From a virus: a stretch of DNA of 30,589 bases. The notes under the pieces are model-generated. The model made no database searches. It saw only the letters and a list, made by a program, of their open reading frames with translations, and was not told the origin of the DNA. Shown in pieces: positions 15,785-24,092 of this stretch (position 1 is its first letter; every line of letters starts with the position of its first letter). The DNA is taken from positions 1 to 30,589 of IMG/VR virus record IMGVR_UViG_3300006917_000097; one strand, given 5' to 3'. The translations under genes and the position numbers were made by a program.

Positions 15785-16740
15785 TGGCGGGCAAATTCGG
15801 ATCGGCCTCGGTGCTGTTTTTGGTGGACGGCTACAACCTGCTCGCGGGCAAGTTGTCTGGCCTCGGCTTCAAGCAGGAAGCCCTGCACGAGCCCACCACG
15901 GGCCTCGGGGATAGCACGGAGGCGACGACGCCCACGGGGCTGACCAAGGCCACGCTGACGCAGACGGGTGGCTTCTTCGACACGACCATCGGCGGGAACC
16001 ATACGGCGCTCTCGACGCTGCCGAGCGGCCCGCAGTCGACGCCGCGGATCGTGTGCTTCGGCTGGGCTGGGCAGACCGCAGGGAATCCCTTCACGGGCCT
16101 CGAGGGCGCCTACCAGCAGACCTACGACGTGCAGGGGCAGGTGGGCAAGCTCACCAAGGCGAATGCGTCCTACGTGGTCTCCGGGCAGGTCGACCAGGGC
16201 ATCGTGATCCAGCCGCTCGCCGCGTTTACCGGGGACTGGTCGAGCGCGTCGGTCGACAACGGCGCAGCCACGACGAATGGCGGCGTGGGGTATCTGCAGG
16301 TCACGTCGAGCTTCGGCGCGTTCACCGGGAAGATTCAACACTCGGCCAACAACAGCGTATGGGCCGACCTGCTCACGTTTACGACGGTGACGGCGTCGCC
16401 GGTCGCTTACCGCGGCACGGTCGCGGCTGGGACGACGGTCAACCGCTATCTGCGGTTTGTGGGCACCGTGTGGGGCGACATCTCGCCAAGCGCGTCGATC
16501 AGCCCGTCGAGTTCCACGAGCATCAGCCCGTCAAGTTCTGTGAGCCCATCGATCTCGGCCAGCGCGTCGGCTTCGGCGACGGCATCTCAGAGCGCAAGCG
16601 CGTCGGTATCGCCATCGTCGAGCCGGTCGCCATCGTCTTCGTTGAGCCCGTCGATCTCTGCCTCGGCGTCGCCGTCTCCGACGACGGCCGCGGGCGCGCA
16701 GGGCTCGGCGACGGTGTTCTGCGGGTTTGCGCGTGGGTAA
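15784..16740 (+). CDS. tail-tube-like protein with C-terminal Ser/Pro arm
   Basis: The 318-residue product starts MAGKFGSASV. Residues 1-230 are beta-rich, with ATTPTGLTKATLTQTGGFFDTT and YDVQGQVGKLTKANASYVVSG as in major tail proteins. A second part (about 155-230, VGYLQVTSSFGAFTGKIQHSANNSVW) resembles an Ig/carbohydrate-binding-like addition. Residues 233-299 are the Ser/Pro repeat, followed by a short GSATVFCGFARG end. The N-terminus and the PTGLTK...DTT block are shared with the 16937 gene, so the two are paralogues. One is presumably the main tube subunit and this one a decorated variant. Confidence 0.75.
   Translation: MAGKFGSASVLFLVDGYNLLAGKLSGLGFKQEALHEPTTGLGDSTEATTPTGLTKATLTQTGGFFDTTIGGNHTALSTLPSGPQSTPRIVCFGWAGQTAGNPFTGLEGAYQQTYDVQGQVGKLTKANASYVVSGQVDQGIVIQPLAAFTGDWSSASVDNGAATTNGGVGYLQVTSSFGAFTGKIQHSANNSVWADLLTFTTVTASPVAYRGTVAAGTTVNRYLRFVGTVWGDISPSASISPSSSTSISPSSSVSPSISASASASATASQSASASVSPSSSRSPSSSLSPSISASASPSPTTAAGAQGSATVFCGFARG
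16480..16683 (+). repeat. Ser/Pro low-complexity coding repeat, copy 2
   Basis: About 67 codons encode SPSxS units at the C-terminal end of the tail-tube-like protein, in the same codon phase and with the same mixed Ser codons as copy 1. Confidence 0.9.
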
Positions 16741-16933
16741 TGACGTCCTCGCCAGGGTGCTGAGTGACGCCATGCAAGCGGAAGCGAAGGCGCGCGAGTA
16801 CTGGCAGGCGACGACGGATGTAGCGGAGCGGGACTCGGCGTTGATTGTCGGTAGGCACGCGACGGCGTTGCGGAAGTCGGTCGAGGGGTGGATCGCACGA
16901 CGCGCCCTGCGGGCGCAGTTGGAGAAGGGGTAA
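16733..16933 (+). CDS. small helical protein, unknown
   Basis: GTG 16733 overlaps the end of the preceding gene by 8 bases and gives 66 residues; a TTG six bases earlier is also possible. The product is helical and Ala/Arg/Glu-rich (LARVLSDAMQAEAKAREYW, ALIVGRHATALRKSVEGWIARRALRAQLEKG), with no motif I recognise. It sits between the two tail-tube-like genes, 3 bases before the second. A small tail assembly factor is possible. Confidence 0.55.
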   Translation: MGNDVLARVLSDAMQAEAKAREYWQATTDVAERDSALIVGRHATALRKSVEGWIARRALRAQLEKG

Positions 16934-16936
16934 ACG

Positions 16937-17359
16937 ATGGCCGGAAAGTACGGAAGCTCGTCAATCACGATTTCCTACGACGACGGTCCTGGCGGCACGC
17001 CGCGGGCCATCACGTCGTTCGTCCTGCAGATGGGCGGCGTGAAGCTGACCAGCAACATGCAGAACGCGACGGCCTACGGCGACACGGTCGAGAAGATGCT
17101 CCCCACGGGCATGACGAAGATCGACCAGATCACGCTGTCGGGCCTGTGGGACACGACGGCCACGACCGGCCCGCATGTCGTGTTCATCGCGCCGGACGAC
17201 GGCCCGCAGGACGCGACGCGCACGCTGGCGATCGCGTTCGGCGACTCGAAGACGTGGACGTCGGAGGGCTACCTCGTGAGCTACGAGGTCACGGGCAAGG
17301 TCGGCAATCTGACCGAGTTCACGGCCGTGCTGCAGCAGAACTCTGGCGCCTGGTCGTAA
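16937..17359 (+). CDS. major tail tube-like protein
   Basis: The 140-residue product starts MAGKYGSSSITISYDDGPGG and continues with DTVEKMLPTGMTKIDQITLSGLWDTT. A beta-rich core follows (FGDSKTWTSEGYLVSYEVTGKVGNLTEFTAVLQQNSGAW). Short beta-sandwich proteins with a late TG.V...T.F.A.L elements are typical of siphophage tail tube subunits. It precedes the tail assembly chaperone and tape measure, the normal position of the tube gene. Start ATG follows GGAGAAGGGG closely. Shared motifs with the 15784 product indicate duplication. Confidence 0.75.
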   Translation: MAGKYGSSSITISYDDGPGGTPRAITSFVLQMGGVKLTSNMQNATAYGDTVEKMLPTGMTKIDQITLSGLWDTTATTGPHVVFIAPDDGPQDATRTLAIAFGDSKTWTSEGYLVSYEVTGKVGNLTEFTAVLQQNSGAWS

Positions 17360-17408
17360 CGGTCGGTCTCGCGCGGGCCGCTGGAGCCGCCCGCCCGAAA
17401 GGGGGCAG

Positions 17409-17819
17409 ATGAGCATTTTCGCATCGAAAACGCAACAGGTCGTTGCCGTCGAAGGCGGGACCATCACGATCCGCAAGCTGACCGGGCGCGAGGTCGAGCA
17501 GGCACAGGCCGAGCATTTGCGGAGCCTGGTTGGCGGTCGGTCGGCGCGTGGTTGGGCGCCGCGATTCCAGCGTCTGGTTGCCACAGGCAAGGCGACGGAG
17601 GCCGACGCGGAGGCGTTCATCGCCGACCCGCTCAACGGCTACGACCGGGCGACGGTCCTGCGGGCGGGCGTGGTGGGGTGGAGTTTCGAGCCGGCAGTGT
17701 CGGCCGAGATGATCGAGGACCTCGACGACGACACGAGCGAGCGGCTGGCCGTGGCGATCATGCGGCTCACGAAGCCCGCGACGGTCGCCGAGGTGGAGGG
17801 CGAGAGAAAAAACGGCTGA
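17409..17819 (+). CDS. tail assembly chaperone, short (gpG-like) form
   Basis: A 136-residue product starts at ATG 17409 behind a GGGGG-rich SD. It begins with a beta-hairpin (QVVAVEGGTITIRKLTGREVEQAQ) and continues with helices. It ends in VEGERKNG at a TGA four bases beyond a slippery heptamer. Position before the gp10-like and tape measure genes and the frameshift arrangement match the gpG/gpGT chaperones that coat the tape measure during tail assembly. Sequence similarity is not needed for this call, since these proteins diverge strongly. Confidence 0.8.
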   Translation: MSIFASKTQQVVAVEGGTITIRKLTGREVEQAQAEHLRSLVGGRSARGWAPRFQRLVATGKATEADAEAFIADPLNGYDRATVLRAGVVGWSFEPAVSAEMIEDLDDDTSERLAVAIMRLTKPATVAEVEGERKNG

Positions 17820-18103
17820 GGGGGCTGCACCTGGCGTTACAGGGTGACGGTCCCCAGCCCTTCGAGCACTTCATCGGGCGGTTGTGTGAGGAGTTCCACT
17901 GCTTGCCGTCGGAGGCGTGGGCGGAATGGCAGCGGGTGCCCTTCGGGATGCTGGAACGGATCGTCGAATACCGCGGCTACGCACACGCGAAAGCCGTCTG
18001 GGATGCGACGGACGACCAGAAGCGGTTGCAGGGCGGGTGGTTCGACATGGTGCGGGAGATCGAGTTCGACCTCGCACACGAGGAGATGGGCCTTGGCGGA
18101 TGA
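17409..18103 (+). CDS. tail assembly chaperone, frameshifted (gpGT-like) form
   Basis: A -1 shift at 17807-17813 fuses the 17409 frame to the next frame, which is open to TGA 18101. The joined product would be 231 residues. The added part (RLRGLHLALQ, then EEFHCLPSEAWAEW and FDMVREIEFDLAHEE) is clearly coding but has no ATG or GTG start near its beginning. It can therefore be read only by frameshifting or from a poor TTG. The T extension in lambda recruits tail tube protein to the tape measure, and the same role is expected here. Confidence 0.8.
17807..17860 (+). promoter_or_regulatory. programmed -1 frameshift site
   Basis: The heptamer A AAA AAC at 17807-17813 is in the correct phase for tandem slippage by one base. 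The zero-frame stop follows at 17817-17819. Eight bases downstream a two-part hairpin can form: GGGCTG (17822-17827) pairs with CAGCCC (17855-17860), and nested CACCTG pairs with a bulged CAGGGTG. This combines slippery site, spacer and structure as in other dsDNA phage gpG-gpGT genes. The stem was found by eye, without energy calculation. Confidence 0.85.
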
Positions 18104-18527
18104 CTTGACCATCGAGATGGACGCGGCCGAGGTTATCGCCGCGCTGTCACGCTTGGGCGACGCCGCGCAGCCCTACATCAACCGCGCGGCCGAGGAAACG
18201 TCCCGCGCCATCGTGACGGAAGCGCGTGCGCGGCTGTCGCGGCAGCTGAGCCCAGAGGCCACCGGGCGCACCGTGCAGTCGATTACGTCGCGTCCGGCCT
18301 ACGACCGCAACGGCTTTGTAGTCGTCGCCGAGCGTGAGCCGATGCCGAATCTTCCGCTCTGGCTCGAAAAGGGCACCAAGAAGGGCAACCGCAAGGGCCA
18401 CGGCGGCGGGAACATGGCCCCTCGGCCGTTCTTCTATTCCTCCGCGCTGCTTGAGGAAGGCGCGCACCAGCGACGCGTTGAAGACGCGGTGCGCGAGGCG
18501 CTGATCGACCAGGGGCTGGGGGACTAG
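18093..18527 (+). CDS. HK97 gp10-like tail/neck protein
   Basis: TTG 18093 lies 7 bases after GAGGAG and overlaps the preceding stop by 11 bases, giving 144 residues; ATG 18117 is the alternative. The N-terminal helical half (VIAALSRLGDAAQPYINRAAEETSRAIVTEAR) and a central LPLWLEKGTKK lead to a MAPRPFFYSSALLEEG end. This follows the HK97-gp10-like (PF04883) pattern of ...LE.GT.....APRPFlrpA. Such proteins usually sit earlier, beside the tail terminator; here the gene is after the chaperone. A neck/tail completion role is inferred. Confidence 0.75.
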   Translation: MADDLTIEMDAAEVIAALSRLGDAAQPYINRAAEETSRAIVTEARARLSRQLSPEATGRTVQSITSRPAYDRNGFVVVAEREPMPNLPLWLEKGTKKGNRKGHGGGNMAPRPFFYSSALLEEGAHQRRVEDAVREALIDQGLGD

Positions 18528-20594
18528 ATGCCGGCCCCTCAACTCGTCGTCCGCGTCGCGGCGACCCTCGACGAACTTAAGAAGAACCTCGCCGAAGGCG
18601 CCAACGTCATCGACACGACGCGTGCGGCTCTGACGCGCATGGCGTCGAGCTACGACGGATCGAAGGTCATCCAGCAGGCGAACGCAACGGTCGCGGCCAT
18701 CCAGCAGGTCGGCGGCGTGACGAACCTCACGGCGGATGAGCAGCGGCGGGCCAATCAGGTCATCGAGCAGGCCATCGAGAAATATCGACTGTTGGGCAAG
18801 GAGGCTCCGGACGGTCTGCGCCAAATGGCCGAGGCGACCGCGCAGGCTGAGCGGAAAGTCGGGGTGCTTGAGTCGACGTTCGCGCGGTTTGCGACGGCGT
18901 TTGCTGCCGGCGCTCTGATTGACCGTGGGGTGACGGCGCTGATGTCGTTCGGTCGGCAGGCGTTCGAGACGGCTGACCGCATCGTCGGCATGAGCGAGAA
19001 AACCGGGCTCTCGATTGAGTCGTTGCAGCGGATGAATTTCGTGGCCGGGCAGACCGGCACGACGCTTGACGATTTCAGCCGCGCCGTATTCCAGTTGGGC
19101 GCCCGCCTGGCTGGAGATGACAAGTCTGTCGCTGGCGCAGTGGGCAAGCTGGGGCTCTCGCTTGAGTCGCTTCGGGCGATGCGCCCCGAGGAACAGTTCG
19201 ACACGATCACGCGGGCGTTGTCGTTGATGGAGAGTCCACAGGAGCGCAATCGTGTTGCGCTTGACATGTTTGGCAAGTCGGTCGCCGAGATTATCCCTGC
19301 CATTGTCGAGAAGTACGACGAGTTGCGGGACAGCGCGACGGTCGCCAGCGACGCGCAGATTCGCTCTGTTGAGGCGGCCGGAGACAAGTGGGACGAGTTG
19401 AAAAACCGTGTCCTCGTCTCGTCGATGAAGGTTATCGCCGGCTTTGTCGATATGGCAGACGCCGCGCGAGACAACGAAGCATCCATGCAGCACTGGGTCG
19501 AGACAGGGCAGCTATTGCCCGTCGTGCTGCCGCAGATTGCATCGACGGCGCGAGACGCCGCAAGCGGCTTGCGCGACCTGACGATGTCGGCCGACGAGTT
19601 GGCCGCGGTGCAGGCGGACCTGGCCGCAAACTCGAACATCTACGTCTCGCGTCTACAAAACGCACAGGACGAAGTCGACGCGCTCACGGCGGACCAGCTG
19701 ATCCAGATTCGTGCCGCGCGTCAGCTGGGGGCCAGCACCGAGGAATTGGCGCGAGCGTTCCACCTGACGTCCGATGCCGCGCGTCTGCTGCAGTCGCGCC
19801 TCTCGGAGGACGCAGACGCGGCCAAGCAGGCCGCAGACTTCATGGCGATGACGCGAGACGAGGCCGCCAAGCTCGCCAACGTGGTGCAGGGGGCAGGTCT
19901 TCCGGCGACCGATGACTGGGCCGAGTCGATGGACGTGGCAGCGCAGTCATCCGAGGCGCTCCGCACCGACCTCAAGTTCACGGCCGAGACGGTGGCGCAC
20001 GTCGGAGAAGAAGCCAAGAAAGCGGCCGAGAAGATTCGCACACTGAGCGGAGAGATGCTCACGGCCGACGAGATTGCCAAGCGCCGAGAACAGGGCGGGC
20101 AGTTTTCGCTGGCCGAGTTGACGCCAGAGCAGTACGAGGCGGCCGGCGGCGATAAGCGCATCGCCGAGATCGAGGCGACCTATGCGCTGTATCCGGGGCG
20201 CAAGTCTGGCGGCAGCGGGCCGACCGGCTTGGGCACGAACGACGCACAGGGCTACGCCGCCATGCTGGCCGAGCAGCGGCTCTACGCGCAGCTCCTGGCG
20301 GCCCGGAAGCGGATCAAGGGCTACGCCGATGGCGTGATGAATGCGCCCGGTGGATGGGCGTGGGTCGGCGAGCGTGGCCCCGAACTGATGCGCGTCCCGC
20401 AAGGCGCCGACATCGTGCCGAATCACGCACTGGGAAGCGTTGGGGCGACAGTCACGATTGCGCCCGGCGCGTTCGTGTTCAATTACCCGATGATGAATGA
20501 CCCGAACGCAAAAGAGCAGTTTGCGGCATTCATCTTCGACGTGTTCATGCGGCAGCTGCGCGCGTCTGGCGTGCGGGTGCCGACGAGCGCCTGA
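18528..20594 (+). CDS. tape measure protein
   Basis: The 688-residue protein starts at the base after the previous stop. It is long and helical, Ala/Glu/Gln-rich, with a hydrophobic stretch near 120-150 (FARFATAFAAGALIDRGVTALMSFG). A following MSEKTGLSIESLQRMNFVAGQTG block is typical of TMP N-terminal regions. The C-terminus has the common NAPGGWAWVGERGPELMRVPQG...VPNHAL ending. At about 1.5 angstroms per residue, family practice would predict a tail of about 100 nm. This protein sets tail length and contacts the chaperones encoded just before it. Confidence 0.92.
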   Translation: MPAPQLVVRVAATLDELKKNLAEGANVIDTTRAALTRMASSYDGSKVIQQANATVAAIQQVGGVTNLTADEQRRANQVIEQAIEKYRLLGKEAPDGLRQMAEATAQAERKVGVLESTFARFATAFAAGALIDRGVTALMSFGRQAFETADRIVGMSEKTGLSIESLQRMNFVAGQTGTTLDDFSRAVFQLGARLAGDDKSVAGAVGKLGLSLESLRAMRPEEQFDTITRALSLMESPQERNRVALDMFGKSVAEIIPAIVEKYDELRDSATVASDAQIRSVEAAGDKWDELKNRVLVSSMKVIAGFVDMADAARDNEASMQHWVETGQLLPVVLPQIASTARDAASGLRDLTMSADELAAVQADLAANSNIYVSRLQNAQDEVDALTADQLIQIRAARQLGASTEELARAFHLTSDAARLLQSRLSEDADAAKQAADFMAMTRDEAAKLANVVQGAGLPATDDWAESMDVAAQSSEALRTDLKFTAETVAHVGEEAKKAAEKIRTLSGEMLTADEIAKRREQGGQFSLAELTPEQYEAAGGDKRIAEIEATYALYPGRKSGGSGPTGLGTNDAQGYAAMLAEQRLYAQLLAARKRIKGYADGVMNAPGGWAWVGERGPELMRVPQGADIVPNHALGSVGATVTIAPGAFVFNYPMMNDPNAKEQFAAFIFDVFMRQLRASGVRVPTSA

Positions 20595-20597
20595 CGC

Positions 20598-23234
20598 ATG
20601 GCGATCTCACCATCGGCCAGCGTGTCGCCGAGCAGCAGCCGGTCGCCGTCTGCGTCGCGTTCGCCGTCCGTCTCAGTGTCGTCGTCGATCAGCCCGTCCA
20701 CTAGCGCGTCGGCGTCGGCCTCGCCAAGCGTCAGCCCGTCGTCATCGCTCAGCCCGTCCGCGAGCACATCGGCCAGCCGGTCGCCGTCCTCGTCGCTGTC
20801 GCCGTCCTCGTCGCTGTCGCCGAGTGCGTCGACAAGCCTCTCGCCGTCGTCAAGCCGGTCCCCGTCTGCGTCGACGTCACCATCGTCGTCGCTGTCTCCG
20901 AGCGCAAGTGCGTCTACGAGCACGTCGCCGTCGTCATCGCTCTCTCCGAGCACGTCAAGATCGCCGTCTGTCTCGACATCATCAAGCGTCTCGCCGTCGG
21001 CGTCACTGTCCCCTGGGGACTTCACGTCGTGCGATGTCTACGTGCAGATCGCCGGAGTGGAGCGCGCCACTGGACGCTCCGACGAGAGTGCGAGCATCCT
21101 GCAGGGGACGCTGAACATCGTGGAGTCGCTGACGCTGTCGACGCCGAATCGCTGCTCGTTTGTGGCGATGGGGTTTGCGCCGTCGGCCGGTGATCGCGTC
21201 GTGGTCACGCTCGGTGGCGAAGGCAACCCGGAGCGCCTGTTCTACGGGTCGATCGTGTCGGTATCGGCCGGCTACGTGGGCACGCCGTCGAATCGCACGT
21301 ACGAGTGCGTCTGCCTGGATGACACGTACCTGCTTGACGCGCGGATCGTCAACAAACGATTCACGAGCACATCCGCGACGGCCATCGCCATCGACCTCGT
21401 GGCCGGGGCGGTGGGATTTACGGCCGAGCACGTACAGTCCGGCTTGCCGACCGTCGACGAGATCACGTTCACGAACGAAAGCATCTCGGTAGCGTTGCTG
21501 CGCCTCGCCAAGCGGATCGGTGGGTACGTCTACCTTGACCAGCATCGAGACATCCACCTGTATACGTCGGAGTCGATAGGCGCCGAGTTGACGCCGACGG
21601 CGCTGACATCCGCGCATGAGTCGCTCGAGCGGTTCGAGTTTGGACGCGACTGGACAGATGTCGCGACGCGCGTCTATTCCGAGGGTGGAGGATCGCAGGC
21701 GAGCGAGGATACCGCCGCAGGGGCGACTACGTTGGCCGTCGATGATACGGCGTGGTACTCCGCGTCTGGCGGCCTCGTGCGATGCGGCGCGCAACGCATC
21801 AGCTATGCCGGCATCGGGTCGAGCGCGGCCGAGAACGTCGGCGCGTGGAATGGCTTCAACGTTGCGGCGTCTGTGGTCGACATTCAGAGCGTGGCGTGGG
21901 CGCCAAGTCTGGGACTCTTCATGGCGCCTAAGTTGTCTGGCGTCTATACGTCCAGCGACGGGACTACGTGGACGTCGAACAGCGCGCCAACGTCGTTTTG
22001 GTATTCGGTGGCGTGGTCTGAATCATTGGGCCTCGGCGTAATGGGCGGCACGACCGGAACGTCAAAGTTCACGACGGCTACATCGTCGGACGGAGTGACG
22101 TGGACCGAATCGGCGTCGACTGATGGCGGGTTGGTCACTTGCGTGCGCTGGTTCGACAATGTGTCGCTGTTCGTCGCCACAGGCAACCGAAACGTGGGCG
22201 CCACGCAATATGCAACCATCGAGACGTCGCCAGACGGCGTCACGTGGACGCGTCGGTATACGCCAGGGTCTACCTCGACGTCCGTGTTTTCGGTGGCGTG
22301 GTCTGAATCACTCGGGCTATTCCTCGCGGTGGGCGGAACTGGAAACTTTCAGACGTCACCGGACGCAATCACGTGGACAGACCACACGAAAGCCGGCTTG
22401 TATAACTCGGTCGCGTGGTCTCCTACGGCTGAAGCGTTTGTCATTTGCGGCAACAGCGGCATCCTCAGATCGACAGATGGCACCACATACTCGACCGTGA
22501 CAAACCCGGTGACGGGGCAGGCGTGGCGCCGCGTGGACTGGATCGACGAGCTTGGCGTGTTCCTGATGTGGGCGGGGGCCGTCGCCATCGCTCAGAACCT
22601 TGCCATCAGCGCGGACGGCCTAACGTGGACGACCTACGCCGCCGTGTCGACGCTGGCGGTCGGAGGTACCGGAGGGTCGAGTGCGGTCGCATACAGCGCG
22701 GCCCTCGGCAAGACCATCGTGGTCGGGTCGACGTCTGGGTCGTTCCAGATGGCCGTGAGCGCCGCCACGAGCACCGGGCAGCTAACCGGCATCCCGGCCA
22801 GCGGAGACGGTGCCATCCGCTACGCCATCAGCGCAGGCGACGATGTCAACGTCGTCGCGCAGGTCGACGACGTTGCCGCGCAGACGGCGTTCACGGCGGC
22901 CTTCGGCACGGACGGCGTCAAGGAAGAGACGATTCAGGACGGTCGACTGAGCCTCACCGAAGCGCAGGCGCGCGGCGAGGCATATCTCGCGCTGCGGTCG
23001 AGCCCGAGGACGTCGATCCGTTATCGCACACGCGATAAAAACACGCGGGCTGGCCGCACCGTATCGGCCACGCTCTCTGAGTTCGGCCTGAGCGCAGAGA
23101 CGTTCCGTATCCAGAAAGTCACGATCTCCAATTTCCAGCCGTCGCTGTTCCCGTATTTCGACGCGGAGGCGAGCGACGAACTGTTTTCGTTTGAAGACAT
23201 GGTCCGTCAGTTCCGGTCGGGAGAGACGGTGTAA
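20598..23234 (+). CDS. baseplate hub/tail-tip protein with N-terminal Ser/Pro arm and inserted propeller
   Basis: The 878-residue product has an N-terminal Ser/Pro repeat (4-139). A hub-like region follows (141-407: VVVTLGGEGNPERLFYGSIVSVSAG, AIAIDLVAGAVGF, GGYVYLDQHRDIHLYTSE) and ends in GGLVRCGAQRISYAGI. Next come about seven repeats (about 425-722) of an SVAWS..LGLF.....S.DG.TWT unit, as in Asp-box/Kelch-type beta-propellers. The hub resumes at 725 (TGQLTGIPASGDGAIRYAISAGDDVNVVAQVDD) to the C-terminus. Position after the tape measure fits a distal-tail or gp27-like hub. The propeller is a strong candidate for receptor or glycan binding. Confidence 0.8.
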   Translation: MAISPSASVSPSSSRSPSASRSPSVSVSSSISPSTSASASASPSVSPSSSLSPSASTSASRSPSSSLSPSSSLSPSASTSLSPSSSRSPSASTSPSSSLSPSASASTSTSPSSSLSPSTSRSPSVSTSSSVSPSASLSPGDFTSCDVYVQIAGVERATGRSDESASILQGTLNIVESLTLSTPNRCSFVAMGFAPSAGDRVVVTLGGEGNPERLFYGSIVSVSAGYVGTPSNRTYECVCLDDTYLLDARIVNKRFTSTSATAIAIDLVAGAVGFTAEHVQSGLPTVDEITFTNESISVALLRLAKRIGGYVYLDQHRDIHLYTSESIGAELTPTALTSAHESLERFEFGRDWTDVATRVYSEGGGSQASEDTAAGATTLAVDDTAWYSASGGLVRCGAQRISYAGIGSSAAENVGAWNGFNVAASVVDIQSVAWAPSLGLFMAPKLSGVYTSSDGTTWTSNSAPTSFWYSVAWSESLGLGVMGGTTGTSKFTTATSSDGVTWTESASTDGGLVTCVRWFDNVSLFVATGNRNVGATQYATIETSPDGVTWTRRYTPGSTSTSVFSVAWSESLGLFLAVGGTGNFQTSPDAITWTDHTKAGLYNSVAWSPTAEAFVICGNSGILRSTDGTTYSTVTNPVTGQAWRRVDWIDELGVFLMWAGAVAIAQNLAISADGLTWTTYAAVSTLAVGGTGGSSAVAYSAALGKTIVVGSTSGSFQMAVSAATSTGQLTGIPASGDGAIRYAISAGDDVNVVAQVDDVAAQTAFTAAFGTDGVKEETIQDGRLSLTEAQARGEAYLALRSSPRTSIRYRTRDKNTRAGRTVSATLSEFGLSAETFRIQKVTISNFQPSLFPYFDAEASDELFSFEDMVRQFRSGETV
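20607..21014 (+). repeat. Ser/Pro low-complexity coding repeat, copy 3
   Basis: About 136 codons at the N-terminus of the baseplate protein, with frequent SPSSSLSPS and SPSASxS units. It is the only copy that starts within four residues of an initiator Met. The phase and mixed codons match the other copies. Confidence 0.9.
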
Positions 23235-23248
23235 ATGGCAGCACGTCA

Positions 23249-23428
23249 ATGGTGAGGCGCATGGTCGAGCAGCTGTGGATGGTCGGGGCAAGCGTGGTCG
23301 CGGTCGTCGTGTGGCTGGTGCGCCTTGAAGGGCGCGTCAACGCGACCGAGGCGTTTCATCGGCAGATCGCGGACGACATTCGCTACTTGCGCGAGCGGAT
23401 CGATAGCGCGATGAGTCGGCGAGTCTGA
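23249..23428 (+). CDS. small membrane-anchored coiled-coil protein
   Basis: ATG 23249 gives 59 residues. An N-terminal transmembrane helix (about 9-25, LWMVGASVVAVVVWLVR) is followed by a charged heptad-like helix (EGRVNATEAFHRQIADDIRYLRERIDSAMSRR). The topology recalls small phage lysis accessory or anchor proteins, such as XhlA-like or spanin-like parts, but no family signature is certain. It lies between baseplate and DUF5675 genes, 2 bases before the next ATG. Alternative start ATG 23261 would shorten it by four residues. Confidence 0.6.
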   Translation: MVRRMVEQLWMVGASVVAVVVWLVRLEGRVNATEAFHRQIADDIRYLRERIDSAMSRRV

Positions 23429-23430
23429 CG

Positions 23431-23874
23431 ATGGTCGACTGGCTGCTCGTGCGCGCACGCTCGGCTGGGCCTCGGACGTGGGGCACGCTCTACGACCGCG
23501 CCGACGCGATGCGCGTGCTGTGTATCACGCTCGAAGACGCCATCCGCGAGCGGCCTGGCGTGCCGGTGAGCGCGTGGAAGGTCTACGGGCAGACGGCGAT
23601 CCCGGCCGGGCGCTATGCGTTGCGGCTGTTCTGGTGGGCCAAGCACGGCGTCTGGGTGCCGCACGTCGAGGGCGTGCCCGGCTATACCGGCATCCTGATG
23701 CACGGCGGCGTGACCGAGGCCGACACGCTCGGCTGCCCGCTGGTGGGCTTTGCGCGTGAGGGCGACCGACTGACGGGAGGGCGCCTGGCGCGGGCGCTTG
23801 TCGCGGACAGGCTCAGGGCGGCGGGCGGCTCTGGCTGGCTCGAAGTGGTCAATCCGGCCGTGGTGGCCGCGTGA
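23431..23874 (+). CDS. DUF5675-family protein
   Basis: The 147-residue product shows the DUF5675 layout: WGTLYD, VLCITLEDAIRERPG, YGQTAIPAGRYALRLFWWAK, and the diagnostic VEGVPGYTGILMHGGVTEADTLGCPLVGF. In that last block the H-G-(x)n-D-T-x-G-C pattern may form an active or metal site. The family is common in phages and near lysis genes. The activity is not established, and some annotators suspect cell-wall action. No other recognisable endolysin is present in the window, so this is the leading lysin-like candidate by context only. Confidence 0.8.
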   Translation: MVDWLLVRARSAGPRTWGTLYDRADAMRVLCITLEDAIRERPGVPVSAWKVYGQTAIPAGRYALRLFWWAKHGVWVPHVEGVPGYTGILMHGGVTEADTLGCPLVGFAREGDRLTGGRLARALVADRLRAAGGSGWLEVVNPAVVAA

Positions 23875-24080
23875 TGGTCGCGGGCTGGCACACGGTCGAG
23901 GACGAGGCGCCGCGGCGGGCCCCGGTGCGGATGCTGCGACACGAGGGAACGCCGCAGGAATACATCGAGGTCGCCCTCGACGTGACGCTCGTGCCTGGTC
24001 GCTGGGCCGGACGTGGGCTAGTGATTCGCGCCTCGCAGGTCACGGGCGACGTGACGGCGGCGATTGAGCGGATCGAATAG
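23871..24080 (+). CDS. small hypothetical protein
   Basis: GTG 23871 overlaps the DUF5675 stop, and ATG 23874 is an equally good start. The 69-residue product (AGWHTVEDEAPRRAPVRML, VALDVTLVPGRWAGRGLVIRASQVTGDVTAAIERIE) is beta-strand-like with a short terminal helix. No family is recognised. The tight overlap suggests co-translation with its neighbour. Confidence 0.55.
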   Translation: MMVAGWHTVEDEAPRRAPVRMLRHEGTPQEYIEVALDVTLVPGRWAGRGLVIRASQVTGDVTAAIERIE

Positions 24081-24092
24081 GAGGACGCACCG

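Noticed and set aside
17373-17394. GCGGGC/GCCCGC hairpin between the tail tube and chaperone genes
   Set aside because: Six base pairs with no T-run in G+C-rich DNA; expected by chance.
18147-19493. 448-residue minus-strand ORF opposite the tape measure gene
   Set aside because: Arg/His/Leu-rich shadow of a strong plus-strand coding frame; no motif or SD.
20483-21025. 180-residue acidic minus-strand ORF
   Set aside because: Same mirror effect over copy 3 of the Ser/Pro repeat; no upstream SD or independent context.
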